A stretch of DNA of 64,000 nt from HGM04593 sp045634305 (GCA_045634305.1 JAZQZZ010000022.1:16491-80490), one strand, 5' to 3'; positions 51,356 through 60,852 are shown, numbered from the stretch's first letter. The notes: generated by a model from the sequence alone, not told the origin. Translations and numbers: made by a program.

Positions 51356-51377
51356 CTTTCAGTATATTTTTATGTTA

Positions 51378-52427
51378 TTAATCTTTCCTTATGCTGATGA
51401 TTCCGCCTGTTGCTGTGTCGAACACAACCTTAACGGCGTTGCTCTTGCTGAACAGGCTCTTTGACAAAATCTCTACTATGCCAAGCTGTGCAACGGCAAT
51501 CTCCTTCTCAATGAAGGTTCTTGTCCTTGTGTACACCTCGAACCTTGCACGTCCGGGGATGTTGTAGTAGATGCCGTCCGTCTTTTTCTTTTCGTTTACG
51601 ATTGGCAACTCCGCCGTTTTCATGTCTTTGAAGTTGTAGTAGACGGGCTCGCCGGCGAGGTTCTCCTTGTCGACAACTCCAAGTTTGTGCGAGAAACGCA
51701 GCAATATCGCCTTGGTGGTGTCGCGTAGTTCATTAGGGGTGATGGTGACCCTGCTTGTGTGGTATACGGTGTCGGTGCGGCCGGTAAACATTTCGGTGAG
51801 GGCCTTCTCTTGCTTGTCAAGTTCCTGCAACAGAAGTGCGATGGCTGTGCCGTCGCTGGGCATGTTCTCGGCTTGACCGCGTGTTATGGCAAGCTTGCTC
51901 TCACGTATTGCATATATTTCCTTGGCAGTCAACTCGGCCATCTTTGCTGTCGATGTGGCTGTAAGCATCTCTTCGGTCATGTATTGCGATGCGTCAATCC
52001 TGTTGCTTGTGCCAATTCTTCTCACCGGCGCATAATTGTTCTTTGCGGTAGCAGTGGTGTTTATCGTCTCAATTATACCCTTGCTGTCTAGTCCGATGCT
52101 GCTTGCTGCATTGTTGCCGAACTTTATTGTGAAGCACTTGTCCTTGCATGGAATGCCTTCGCTCTCGCAGTCGATGCCAATGATTTCCCATCGGCTGCTT
52201 GCTTCGGTAATAGTGCTCTTTATGTGCAGGAATCTCTCGGCGTAGCTGTAGAACTCTCCCGGCGTCTGCGTTACACAACTTGTCTCGACTGTGATGTTTA
52301 TCTTTGTGTCCGGCAGGAAATATGTAACACCTTCGCTTGAATTTGAGAAAAACGAACCGAGTGTGTTCTGCGCCAGACTTGGCGTAGCCAGCATCAATAT
52401 TATTGCAGTAATCAGCTTTTTCATCAT
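51378..52427 (-). CDS. DUF4831 family secreted protein
   Basis: A 349-residue protein with a signal peptide (MMKKLITAIILMLATPSLAQ). The rest matches the Bacteroidales DUF4831 family: GVTYFLPDTKINITVETSCV near residue 32, YSYAERFLHIK near residue 60 and EMFTGRTDTVYHTSRVTITP near residue 205. It is predicted to be periplasmic or exported, with beta-rich composition; its function is unknown. The open frame extends seven codons upstream, but the MMKK start gives the cleanest signal peptide. It heads a minus-strand run with ffh, folD and the CapA-like gene. Confidence 0.8.
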   Translation of the reverse strand: MMKKLITAIILMLATPSLAQNTLGSFFSNSSEGVTYFLPDTKINITVETSCVTQTPGEFYSYAERFLHIKSTITEASSRWEIIGIDCESEGIPCKDKCFTIKFGNNAASSIGLDSKGIIETINTTATAKNNYAPVRRIGTSNRIDASQYMTEEMLTATSTAKMAELTAKEIYAIRESKLAITRGQAENMPSDGTAIALLLQELDKQEKALTEMFTGRTDTVYHTSRVTITPNELRDTTKAILLRFSHKLGVVDKENLAGEPVYYNFKDMKTAELPIVNEKKKTDGIYYNIPGRARFEVYTRTRTFIEKEIAVAQLGIVEILSKSLFSKSNAVKVVFDTATGGIISIRKD

Positions 52428-52596
52428 TCCCGTGGGGTTGTTTGGCAAGTGTACAAAAATTCTAATTTGCCGCGAAGATAGTAATTTGTTTTTAATTCCG
52501 GTCTTAAAAACGGCTTTAACTTATTTATAAGGTCTTTATTTGCTGTCTTAGTCAATAAAATGCGGCATTTTTCGCGGTTTTTCCGTAACTTTGTTT

Positions 52597-52604
52597 TACT
52601 TTTG
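52597..52604 (+). promoter_or_regulatory. -7 element of the hpt-adk promoter
   Basis: TACTTTTG fits the Bacteroidota -7 consensus TAnnTTTG and lies 31 bases upstream of hpt. The best -33 candidate is TTCG at 52571-52574, 22 nt away, so the match is partial. Confidence 0.4.
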
Positions 52605-52635
52605 CGTGGTACTAATATAAAAGCATGGCTTGAGT

Positions 52636-53172
52636 ATGTCAACAATAAGAATACATGACAGGGAATTTGTGAAATCAATTCCAAGCGAAGAGATTGCAGC
52701 TCGTGTCAAGCAGGTGGCGGAGAAAATCAATAGGGATTATGCCGGCAAGCGCCCCTTGTTTCTTGGTGTCCTGAACGGCTGTTTCATGTTTGTATCGGAT
52801 TTGATGAAGAATATTGAGCTTGAGTGTGAAATCTCTTTCGTCAAGTTCTCGTCTTATCAGGGTTCTGAGACTACGGGTACAGTCAAACAGGTGATGGGGC
52901 TAATGGAATCCATTGAAGGCCGCGACGTGATTATTGTCGAGGATATCGTGGATACTGGGCTTACAATGCATAAGATGCTTGAGACATTAGCTCAGAGCAA
53001 ACCTGCATCTTTGGCGATAGCCTCATTGTTCTTGAAACCGGCGCGTCTGCGTGTCCCTGTAGAGGTGAAGTATTCGGCTTTTGAAATACCCGACAGGTTT
53101 ATTGTCGGTTATGGGCTTGATTACGATGGTCTTGGCCGTAATCTTCCCGATGTTTACGATGTTAAAGAATAA
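52636..53172 (+). CDS. hpt: Hypoxanthine phosphoribosyltransferase
   Basis: The 178-residue enzyme salvages hypoxanthine or guanine using PRPP. The PRPP-binding loop is DVIIVEDIVDTGLTMHKML near residue 98, and the N-terminal loop GVLNGCFMFVSDL near residue 42 is typical. The frame reaches a TTG at 52630, but ATG at 52636 starts the usual MSTIRIHDREF. It lies 14 bases before adk, so purine salvage and adenylate homeostasis are transcribed together. Confidence 0.92.
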   Translation: MSTIRIHDREFVKSIPSEEIAARVKQVAEKINRDYAGKRPLFLGVLNGCFMFVSDLMKNIELECEISFVKFSSYQGSETTGTVKQVMGLMESIEGRDVIIVEDIVDTGLTMHKMLETLAQSKPASLAIASLFLKPARLRVPVEVKYSAFEIPDRFIVGYGLDYDGLGRNLPDVYDVKE

Positions 53173-53186
53173 AAGTATATTGCAAA

Positions 53187-53759
53187 ATGCTTAATATTGT
53201 TATTTTTGGTGCACCCGGCAGCGGTAAGGGTACACAGAGCGAAAGGATTGTTGAGAAGTATGGCTTGAACCACATTTCGACAGGTGATGTGTTGCGTAGC
53301 GAGATTGCAGCCGGTACTGAACTTGGCGCAACAGCGCAGAAACTTATCGACAAAGGTCAGCTGATTCCAGATGAGTTGATGATTAGCATCCTTGCTTCGA
53401 AACTTGATTCGCTCACAAGCGGTAATGGTGTGATTTTTGACGGCTTCCCCCGTACAATTGCTCAGGCCGAAGCTTTGAAGGTGATGCTCAATGAACGTGG
53501 ACAGGATGTAACTGCCATGATTGAATTGGATGTCCCCGAGGAGGAATTGATGACACGTCTTTTGCTCCGTGGACAGCTTTCGGGTAGGGCTGATGACAAC
53601 GAGGAGACAATAAAGAGACGCCTTGTAGTCTATAACGAGCAGACATCGCCTCTCAAGGAGTGGTACAAAAATGATGGCAAGCACTGTTACATAAACGGCT
53701 CTGGTGAACTTGACCGGATTTTTGCCGACATTGTTGCTGCCATTGATTCAAAGATGTAA
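53187..53759 (+). CDS. adk: Adenylate kinase
   Basis: The 190-residue enzyme interconverts ATP, AMP and ADP. The P-loop is FGAPGSGKGTQSERI near residue 7; the AMP site includes HISTGDVLRSE near residue 28 and FDGFPRTIAQAEAL near residue 81. The LID region is short (LRGQLSGRADDNEET near residue 128) and lacks zinc cysteines, as in short-type kinases. It follows hpt in a two-gene operon ended by a hairpin. Confidence 0.96.
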   Translation: MLNIVIFGAPGSGKGTQSERIVEKYGLNHISTGDVLRSEIAAGTELGATAQKLIDKGQLIPDELMISILASKLDSLTSGNGVIFDGFPRTIAQAEALKVMLNERGQDVTAMIELDVPEEELMTRLLLRGQLSGRADDNEETIKRRLVVYNEQTSPLKEWYKNDGKHCYINGSGELDRIFADIVAAIDSKM

Positions 53760-53796
53760 GGATTGCCGGGCAATTCTTTAGGAACTTTTAAAGCAT

Positions 53797-53822
53797 AGTT
53801 GTCACAGTGGTGGCAACTTTTG
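53797..53822 (+). terminator. Terminator of hpt-adk
   Basis: AGTTGTCAC (53797-53805) pairs with GTGGCAACT (53810-53818) with one G-T pair and a 4-nt loop, followed by TTTT. It lies 37 bases after the adk stop codon and before obgE. Confidence 0.75.
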
Positions 53823-53867
53823 CTGTTAATTCTTTAACGGCCCGTGAGGGTCTTTGACTTTATCAGT

Positions 53868-55034
53868 ATGGCAGAATCAAATTTTATCGATTATGTGAAG
53901 ATTGTGTGCCGTTCTGGCCGTGGAGGTCGTGGAATGGCTCACTTGCATCGTGCTAAATATATACCCAATGGCGGTCCCGACGGTGGGGATGGCGGAAAGG
54001 GCGGAGATATCATATTGCGTGGAAACCGTAACTATTGGACGCTCCTGCACCTCAAGTATCAACGCCATATCTTTGCAGGTAACGGACAGAACGGCGGTAT
54101 CAATAAAAGTACAGGTGCTGATGGTGAAAGCAAGATTGTAGATGTTCCTTGTGGTACTGTGGCATATAATGCCGAGACCGGTGAGTTCCTTTGCGATGTC
54201 ATGGAGGACGGTCAGTTGGTTACTTTGCTTAAAGGAGGCCGTGGTGGTCTTGGAAATGTTCATTTCGCGACACCGACACGTCAAGCACCACGTTTCGCGC
54301 AGCCGGGTGAGCCTATGCAGGAAATGACTGTGACTTTGGAACTGAAACTGCTTGCAGATGTAGGTCTGGTGGGTTTTCCGAATGCGGGAAAGTCGACATT
54401 GCTTTCATCTGTGTCGGCTGCGAAACCGAAGATTGCAAACTATCCTTTTACAACACTTGAGCCCAACTTGGGTATAGTGTCCTATCGCGATAATAAATCC
54501 TTCGTCATGGCAGACATTCCCGGTATCATAGAGGGGGCAAGCCAGGGTAGAGGCTTAGGATTGCGCTTTCTGCGTCACATTGAACGCAACTCGTTGCTGC
54601 TGTTTATGGTCCCTGCCGATGCCGATGATATCAAAAAGGAGTATGAGGTGCTACTTAACGAACTGGCGACTTTCAATCCTGAAATGCTCGACAAACAACG
54701 TGTGCTTGCAATTACAAAGTGTGACCTGATAGATGATGAACTCAAGGAGATGCTTTCTGAAAATCTCCCCGAGGATATACCACATGTGTTTATCTCGGCG
54801 CCTACCAGTGAGGGAATACAGGAACTGAAGGATGTTCTTTGGGCTGCTCTCAACAGTGAAGAGAATCGTCTTGCTGCAGTGAAACGCGAGGAACTTGTGC
54901 ATCGCAACTATGATCGCAAGATGCTTGCGGCGGACTTTGCCGATTGGGAGGCTGATTTTGAGGATGGAGCGGATTTTGATGATGACAATGACGATGACTT
55001 TGACTATGACGAATTCGACTTTGACGAGGAATAA
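53868..55034 (+). CDS. obgE: GTPase Obg/CgtA
   Basis: The 388-residue GTPase acts in late 50S ribosome assembly and the stringent response. The glycine-rich Obg fold is at residues 1-155 (GGPDGGDGGKGGDI, GRGGLGNVHFATPTRQAPRF). The GTPase domain follows: P-loop GFPNAGKSTLLSSV near residue 165, switch regions YPFTTLEPNLG and DIPGIIEGA, and TKCDL. The C-terminus is a strongly acidic tail of about 25 residues rich in Asp and Glu. ATG at 53868 is chosen over GTG at 53844. Confidence 0.94.
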   Translation: MAESNFIDYVKIVCRSGRGGRGMAHLHRAKYIPNGGPDGGDGGKGGDIILRGNRNYWTLLHLKYQRHIFAGNGQNGGINKSTGADGESKIVDVPCGTVAYNAETGEFLCDVMEDGQLVTLLKGGRGGLGNVHFATPTRQAPRFAQPGEPMQEMTVTLELKLLADVGLVGFPNAGKSTLLSSVSAAKPKIANYPFTTLEPNLGIVSYRDNKSFVMADIPGIIEGASQGRGLGLRFLRHIERNSLLLFMVPADADDIKKEYEVLLNELATFNPEMLDKQRVLAITKCDLIDDELKEMLSENLPEDIPHVFISAPTSEGIQELKDVLWAALNSEENRLAAVKREELVHRNYDRKMLAADFADWEADFEDGADFDDDNDDDFDYDEFDFDEE

Positions 55035-55073
55035 GTGAAACGGACATAAACATAAATTATAACTTGACATATT

Positions 55074-57311
55074 ATGGCTACAAAAAAACATTCATGGAGT
55101 TATGAAAACATCGGTGGTTCTACACGTGTCAGAATTTCTACCGGTGCGGATATCGCTCATCTTGCTGAGCTTGACTTGAAGAAGTGGACAGTGCTCTCAT
55201 GTCCTACCAATGGATTGGATATCGACGAGAAGAGTTTGAAGTTTATAGATACTGACAATGATGGACGCATTCGCGTAAATGATGTTATTGCTACGTCGCA
55301 GTGGTTGACTTCTGTTATAAAAGATGCAGAACTGCTAATCAAGGGTACAGACTGCATTGATGTCGAGTCGTTCAATCAGGAGAATGCCGATGGTAAGAAA
55401 CTTTACAACTCAGCTAAACAGATTTTGGTAAATCTAGGTAAAGAGGGTTCTGTTATCTCTTTGGCCGATACAAAGGATATTACAGCTATCTTTGCAAAGA
55501 CACGTTTTAATGGTGATGGTATAATCACTGCGCAGACTCCCGAGGGTGATGCGGAAAAGGCGGTTGTGTCGGCTATGGTCGCAGCTTTGGGCGGTGTCAT
55601 GGACCGTAGTGGCGAGAACGGTGTTAATGCTGAGATGATTGAGAAGTTCTATCAGCTTTTGACTGATTATGTAGCATGGAGTGAGGCTGCAGTTGAGGCT
55701 CCCTATGGTGCGGATACTGACAAAGCAATTGAGGCATATAATGCTCTCGATGCTAAGGTGAAGGATTATTTCGTTCGTGCAAAGCTCGCTTCGTTCGCTC
55801 CCGAGAGCGCAATGAAGCTTGATGTGCAGACTGGTCTTATCGAAACTATCAGTGCCGAGAATCTTACAGCCAAGACTGATGAAATCGCTGCATATCCTAT
55901 CGCGCGTATCACTGGAAAGGTTGATTTGGCAATGGATGCTGCCATCAACCCGGCGTGGGCTTCAAAGTTCAATACTTTGATGTCTATTGTTAAACCCAAG
56001 GAGAAGGCGCTTACCGAGGATGTGTGGGCTGCTATTGGTGCCACTTTTGCTGAATACAATGCATGGAGGACGGCGAAGAAGGGTGGCGAGGTAGAGGCTT
56101 TGGGTCTTGAGGCTATAAAGCAAATTCTCGCCGATGACAAGAAACAGGCTTTGCTTGACCTTATAGCACAGGATCTCGAACTTAAGGAGACTGCTGATGG
56201 TATTGATATGGTTGAGAGATTCATGCATATCTATCGCGATTTCTATCGCTTGCTCCGCAACTATGTCACTTTCCAGGATTTCTATTGCAGGGATAAGAAG
56301 GTGAGGGCTGTTTTCCAGAGCGGTCGTCTGCTTATCGACCAGCGCGAGTGCCGTCTATGTATGAATGTTGCAGATGCTGCAAAACATAATGCAATGGCAC
56401 CTGCAAGTGGTATGTATCTTGTTTACTGTGATTGTACAACAAAGACTAGCGCTGCGAAGAGAAGTATCGTAGCAGCCGTTACTGTGGGTGATATCGGCGA
56501 CCTTTTCGTTGGTAAGAATGCAATATATTTCGATAATGACGGACTCATGTGGGATGCTGTCATAACCAAAATAGTCGACAACCCGATCAGTGTGGGTCAG
56601 GCTTTCTGGTCTCCTTATCGCAGAATGGCGAAAACTGTGGAAAATCTTATCAATAAGAGTGCTGCAGAGAAGGATGCTGCCATGATGAAGAATGCGGATG
56701 CTAAAATCAATGCTGCGTCTGTTGCCAAACCTGCCGAGGGTGATGCGAAGGCTGCGACTCCTCCGTTCGATATTGCCAAGTTCGCCGGTATCTTTGCTGC
56801 CATAGGTATGGCTTTCGGTATGATTGGTACTGCGTTGGCCGGTATTCTTGGACTGTTTGAGGGCTTTAAATGGTATCAGTATATTGCAGTGTTCATTGGT
56901 GTTATGATATTTATTTCCGGCCCTGCAATGATTCTTGCGTGGATGAAGTTGCGTCGCCGCAACATAGCTCCGCTGCTCAATGCCAATGGATGGGCTATCA
57001 ATGCTTCTTCCAAAATCAATATACTGTTCGGTGAGACATTGACTGATGTTGCCAAATTTCCGAAACTTAAGCTGAAGGATCCATATGCAAAGAAGGGCAT
57101 CCCGTCTTGGGCAAAATGGCTCATTTCATTGTTGGTGATTGCTGTGGTTGTTGCCGGTTTGTGGCTAGGTAATGTCTTTGCGATTGTGGGCTTGAAGTCT
57201 CCTCTTTCATTCTTTGAAAAGGAAGAAGTTGAGGCTGTGGCGGCTCCGCAGATAGAAGATTCTGTAGCTGTCGCTGATTCTGTCGCTGCAGAAATTCCTG
57301 CCGCTGAATAA
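55074..57311 (+). CDS. Large EF-hand-containing membrane protein of unknown function
   Basis: I do not recognise this 745-residue protein as a named family. It has no signal peptide. Near the start is a canonical calcium-binding EF-hand loop, with D59, D61, D63, G64, I66 and D70 in register, and a degenerate second loop near residues 144-155. A long, mostly soluble helical region follows, including a four-cysteine-containing segment (CRDKK, ECRLC near 395-430). Three hydrophobic segments lie at the C-terminus (about residues 567-595, 605-628 and 682-706), and the tail is rich in Ala, Val and acidic residues. It sits alone between obgE and the ribosomal operon and ends at a terminator, so it is probably well expressed, judging by its codon use. 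Confidence 0.7.
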   Translation: MATKKHSWSYENIGGSTRVRISTGADIAHLAELDLKKWTVLSCPTNGLDIDEKSLKFIDTDNDGRIRVNDVIATSQWLTSVIKDAELLIKGTDCIDVESFNQENADGKKLYNSAKQILVNLGKEGSVISLADTKDITAIFAKTRFNGDGIITAQTPEGDAEKAVVSAMVAALGGVMDRSGENGVNAEMIEKFYQLLTDYVAWSEAAVEAPYGADTDKAIEAYNALDAKVKDYFVRAKLASFAPESAMKLDVQTGLIETISAENLTAKTDEIAAYPIARITGKVDLAMDAAINPAWASKFNTLMSIVKPKEKALTEDVWAAIGATFAEYNAWRTAKKGGEVEALGLEAIKQILADDKKQALLDLIAQDLELKETADGIDMVERFMHIYRDFYRLLRNYVTFQDFYCRDKKVRAVFQSGRLLIDQRECRLCMNVADAAKHNAMAPASGMYLVYCDCTTKTSAAKRSIVAAVTVGDIGDLFVGKNAIYFDNDGLMWDAVITKIVDNPISVGQAFWSPYRRMAKTVENLINKSAAEKDAAMMKNADAKINAASVAKPAEGDAKAATPPFDIAKFAGIFAAIGMAFGMIGTALAGILGLFEGFKWYQYIAVFIGVMIFISGPAMILAWMKLRRRNIAPLLNANGWAINASSKINILFGETLTDVAKFPKLKLKDPYAKKGIPSWAKWLISLLVIAVVVAGLWLGNVFAIVGLKSPLSFFEKEEVEAVAAPQIEDSVAVADSVAAEIPAAE

Positions 57312-57335
57312 GGATACCTTATATAATATATATTA

Positions 57336-57366
57336 GCCCGTCGCTGTAGCGGCGGGCTTCTTTTTT
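57336..57366 (+). terminator. Terminator of the EF-hand protein gene
   Basis: GCCCGTCGCT (57336-57345) pairs with AGCGGCGGGC (57348-57357) and is followed by TTCTTTTTT, a classical intrinsic terminator 24 bases past the stop codon. The rest of the 328-bp gap to rpsL (57367-57520) is AT-rich and shows no gene. Confidence 0.85.
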
Positions 57367-57520
57367 AAGGATGTGTCGGCGAAATGTTGTATGTTGTCGT
57401 GGTTTTTCTTTGAAAATAAGAATTAAGATTTTTTAACAATAAAAATAGCTGTTTTGGCGCCCTTCTTGAGGGTGTTTTTGCTTTTTGAGGTGTGTGCGTT
57501 GCTAAAAAGAGTTCAAATGC

Positions 57521-57551
57521 TTTTTTATTAGAAAAATAATTTTTACCTTTG
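57521..57551 (+). promoter_or_regulatory. Promoter of the ribosomal (str) operon
   Basis: TACCTTTG (57544-57551) matches the -7 consensus, with TTTT 19 nt upstream in place of TTTG. Transcription would start near 57557, giving a leader of about 83 nt, which includes part of an AGTCC...GGACT hairpin (57554-57568). Confidence 0.5.
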
Positions 57552-57639
57552 CAGTCCAAAATGGACTATAGTGTTTAGAAGGGTCCGATGGCGCAGAAAT
57601 ATTTAAAAACAATATATAATAATTAAAAAAATTAACAAA

Positions 57640-58020
57640 ATGCCTACAATTCAGCAATTAGTAAGAAAAGGCAGAGAGGTTATTGTAGAGAAGAGCAAGT
57701 CGCCTGCACTCGACAACTGTCCACAGCGTCGTGGTGTGTGTGTACGTGTTTACACTACAACTCCAAAGAAACCTAACTCTGCGATGAGAAAGGTTGCTCG
57801 TGTGCGTTTGACAAACCAGAAGGAGGTAAACTCTTACATCCCAGGTGAAGGTCACAACTTGCAGGAGCACTCAATCGTTTTGGTACGTGGTGGCCGTGTT
57901 AAGGACCTCCCAGGTGTACGTTATCACATCGTTCGCGGTACTCTTGATACTGCAGGTGTAGCAAACCGTACACAGCGTCGTTCTAAGTATGGTGCTAAGC
58001 GTCCTAAGGCTAAGAAGTAA
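57640..58020 (+). CDS. rpsL: 30S ribosomal protein S12
   Basis: The 126-residue protein is S12, part of the decoding centre. Motifs are TTTPKKPNSAMRKVARVRLT near residues 39-58, holding the lysine (K43) whose change gives streptomycin resistance, and VLVRGGRVKDLPGVRYH near residue 84. The wild-type Lys is present at both positions usually mutated. It is first in the operon rpsL-rpsG-fusA, and its codon use is strongly biased, as expected for high expression. Confidence 0.98.
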   Translation: MPTIQQLVRKGREVIVEKSKSPALDNCPQRRGVCVRVYTTTPKKPNSAMRKVARVRLTNQKEVNSYIPGEGHNLQEHSIVLVRGGRVKDLPGVRYHIVRGTLDTAGVANRTQRRSKYGAKRPKAKK

Positions 58021-58217
58021 TTCCCGCCTCAAGCGTAGCTGAGTGATCCCGGCTTGTAAAAAACGGGATATGACTCAAAAAATTTAAAGACATATTTTTA
58101 TAACTTAGTTTTGGTTTGTTGGAAAAGGTTATAAAAGGTTGAGTAAATGCTTCGGTGGAAGCGTTGAAGAATTTGCAATAACACAGCCACACAAAACGTA
58201 AATTTTCGCAAAAGAAA

Positions 58218-58694
58218 ATGAGAAAAGCAAAACCAAAAAAGCGCGTGGTTCTTCCAGACCCCGTGTTTAACGATCAGATGGTTTCTAAGTTTGTTAACCA
58301 CCTGATGTATGATGGAAAGAAAAACATTTCTTACACTATTTTCTATGGTGCCCTCGAGCTCGTTGGTAACAAGATGAAGAACGAGGAGAAAACTCCACTC
58401 GAAATTTGGAAGCAGGCTTTGGAGAACATCACTCCTAAGGTAGAGGTTAAGTCTCGCCGTATCGGTGGTGCTACATTCCAGGTTCCTACTGAGATCCGTG
58501 CAGACCGTAAGGAGTCAATCTCAATGAAGAACATGATTTTGTTCGCTCGTAAGCGTGGCGGCAAGTCAATGGCAGAGAAACTCTGTGCTGAGATTATGGA
58601 TGCATTCAACAATCAGGGTGGTGCTTTCAAGCGTAAGGAGGATATGCACCGTATGGCTGAGGCAAACCGTGCATTCGCACATTTCCGTTTCTAA
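58218..58694 (+). CDS. rpsG: 30S ribosomal protein S7
   Basis: The 158-residue S7 nucleates the 30S head. Recognisable parts are MRKAKPKKRVVLPDPVFNDQ at the start, KKNISYTIFYGALELV near residue 35 and GGAFKRKEDMHRMAEANRAF near the end. A 197-nt spacer after rpsL, unusually long for this operon, contains two small hairpins; it could be the binding site for autogenous control by S7, as known in Escherichia coli, but that is inference. Confidence 0.98.
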   Translation: MRKAKPKKRVVLPDPVFNDQMVSKFVNHLMYDGKKNISYTIFYGALELVGNKMKNEEKTPLEIWKQALENITPKVEVKSRRIGGATFQVPTEIRADRKESISMKNMILFARKRGGKSMAEKLCAEIMDAFNNQGGAFKRKEDMHRMAEANRAFAHFRF

Positions 58695-58713
58695 TCAGTA
58701 ATAGTACAAGAAA

Positions 58714-60807
58714 ATGGCAAACGAATTACAATTTACCCGTAATATCGGTATTAGTGCTCACATTGATGCTGGTAAGACTACTACATCTGAGCGTATTTTG
58801 TTCTACACCGGTCTTTCACACAAGATTGGTGAGGTGCACGATGGTGCTGCTACCATGGACTGGATGGAGCAGGAGCAGGAGCGTGGTATTACAATTACCT
58901 CTGCTGCGACTACAACTTTCTGGAACTGGAAGGATCAGCAGTACAAGTTCAACTTGATTGACACTCCGGGACACGTTGACTTTACCGCTGAGGTAGAGCG
59001 TTCACTTCGTGTACTTGACGGTGCTATTGCTGCTTTCTGTGCAGTAGGTGGTGTTGAGCCTCAGTCAGAGACTGTATGGCGTCAGGCTGACAAGTACAAC
59101 GTTCCACGTATCGCTTACGTGAACAAGATGGACCGCTCTGGTGCTGATTACTTCTCAGTAATGCGTCAGATGAAGGAAATTCTTGGTGCTAACCCATGTC
59201 CTGTAACAATTCCTATCCGTTCTGAGGAGAAGTTCCTTGGTGTAATCAACCTTATTACCATGACGGCTCTCGTTTACAGAGACGGCGCTTTGGATTACAC
59301 AGTAGAGGATATTCCTGCTGAGTTGGTTGACGAGGCTAACCAGTGGAGAGAGCACCTTCTTGAGAAGGCTGCTGACTTCGATGAGGAGTTGATGATGAAG
59401 GTTCTTGAGGAGCCAGAGTCAATCACAGAGGAGGAGATCATCGCGGCTATCCGTAAGGGTACACTTGCTTTGGAGATTACTCCAATGACTTGCGGTTCTT
59501 CATTCAAGAACAAGGGTGTTCAGCCACTTCTTGACTTTGTATGTGCTTTCTTGCCTTCTCCACTTGATACTCCAGCTATCGAGGGTATGAATCCTAAGAC
59601 AGATGAGATGGAGTCACGCAAACCATCTGAGGATGACAAGACATCAGCACTCGTGTTCAAGATTGCTACAAACCCATTCGTTGGTCGTTTGATCTACGTT
59701 CGCGTTTATTCAGGTAAGCTCGAGTCAGGTTCATATATCTACGACAGCCGTTCAGGCCGCAAGGAGCGTATTTCTCGTATGTTCCAGATGCACTCAAACA
59801 AGCAGAATCCTGTAGAGGTTCTCGGTGCTGGTGATATCGGTGCTGTTATTGGTATGAAGGATGTACGTACAGGTGATACACTCTGCGCAGAGGAGGCTCC
59901 AATCGTACTCGAGTCAATGACATTCCCCGATCCTGTGATTTCTATCGCTGTTGAGCCTAAGACTCAGAAGGATCTTGACAAACTCGCTAACGGTCTTGCT
60001 AAGCTCGCTGAGGAGGATCCGACATTTACAGTAAGAACAGACGAGCAGTCTGGTCAGACAATTATTTCTGGTATGGGTGAGCTTCACCTTGAGATTATCA
60101 TCGACCGTCTGAAGCGTGAGTTCAGCGTTGAGTGTAACCAGGGTCGTCCACAGGTTAGCTACAAAGAAGCTATCACAAGCACTGTTCAGGTTGACGAGAC
60201 TTACAAGAAGCAGACCGGTGGTAAGGGTAAGTATGCTAAGATCCTTGTATCTGTTGGTCCAGCTGATGAGGACTTCAAGGAGGGTAACCTTCAGTTCGTT
60301 AACGAGGTGAAGGGTGGTAACGTTCCTAAGGAGTTTATCCCATCAGTTCAGAAGGGCTTCCAGACAGCTGTAAAGGCCGGTGTCCTCGCTGGTTATCCAA
60401 TGGAGTCTTTGAAGGTTGTTCTTCTCGATGGTGGTTTCCACCCTGTAGACTCTGACCAGTTGTCGTTCGAGGTTTGTGCAATCCAGGCATACAAGAACGC
60501 ATGTCAGAAGGCTAACCCGGTACTCCTTGAGCCTGTTATGAAGCTTGAGGTTGTTACTCCCGAGGAGAGCATGGGTGATGTTATCGCTGACCTTAACAAG
60601 CGTCGTGGTCAGGTTGAGGGCTTCGAGACAAGCCGTACCGGTGCGCGTATCGTGAAGGCTATGGTTCCACTGTCTGAGATGTTCGGTTACGTGACTTCAT
60701 TGCGTACCAACACTTCAGGTCGTGCAACATCTTCAATGACCTACGATCACCACGAGCAGGTAAGTGCTTCTTTGACAAAGCAGATACTTGAAGAACTTCA
60801 GAAGTAA
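58714..60807 (+). CDS. fusA: Elongation factor G
   Basis: The 697-residue GTPase drives translocation. The G domain has NIGISAHIDAGKTTTSERIL near residue 10, DTPGHVDF near residue 88 and YVNKMDRSG near residue 140, followed by the usual domains II-V (SYKEAITSTVQVDETYKKQT and GRATSSMTYDHHEQV near the end). The length is a few residues above the average. It is followed after 76 bases by rpsJ with no tuf gene between. Confidence 0.97.
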   Translation: MANELQFTRNIGISAHIDAGKTTTSERILFYTGLSHKIGEVHDGAATMDWMEQEQERGITITSAATTTFWNWKDQQYKFNLIDTPGHVDFTAEVERSLRVLDGAIAAFCAVGGVEPQSETVWRQADKYNVPRIAYVNKMDRSGADYFSVMRQMKEILGANPCPVTIPIRSEEKFLGVINLITMTALVYRDGALDYTVEDIPAELVDEANQWREHLLEKAADFDEELMMKVLEEPESITEEEIIAAIRKGTLALEITPMTCGSSFKNKGVQPLLDFVCAFLPSPLDTPAIEGMNPKTDEMESRKPSEDDKTSALVFKIATNPFVGRLIYVRVYSGKLESGSYIYDSRSGRKERISRMFQMHSNKQNPVEVLGAGDIGAVIGMKDVRTGDTLCAEEAPIVLESMTFPDPVISIAVEPKTQKDLDKLANGLAKLAEEDPTFTVRTDEQSGQTIISGMGELHLEIIIDRLKREFSVECNQGRPQVSYKEAITSTVQVDETYKKQTGGKGKYAKILVSVGPADEDFKEGNLQFVNEVKGGNVPKEFIPSVQKGFQTAVKAGVLAGYPMESLKVVLLDGGFHPVDSDQLSFEVCAIQAYKNACQKANPVLLEPVMKLEVVTPEESMGDVIADLNKRRGQVEGFETSRTGARIVKAMVPLSEMFGYVTSLRTNTSGRATSSMTYDHHEQVSASLTKQILEELQK

Positions 60808-60816
60808 ATAAATAAA

Positions 60817-60852
60817 GCCTGTCGGTTAGCGAATGACTCTTAACCGACAGGC
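60817..60852 (+). other. Hairpin between fusA and rpsJ
   Basis: A perfect 12-bp stem (GCCTGTCGGTTA and its complement) with a 12-nt loop lies nine bases past fusA. It is followed by an AT-rich stretch without a T run, then rpsJ 31 bases later. It may be an attenuator, a processing site or a leaky terminator that sets the ratio of upstream to downstream genes. Confidence 0.65.
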
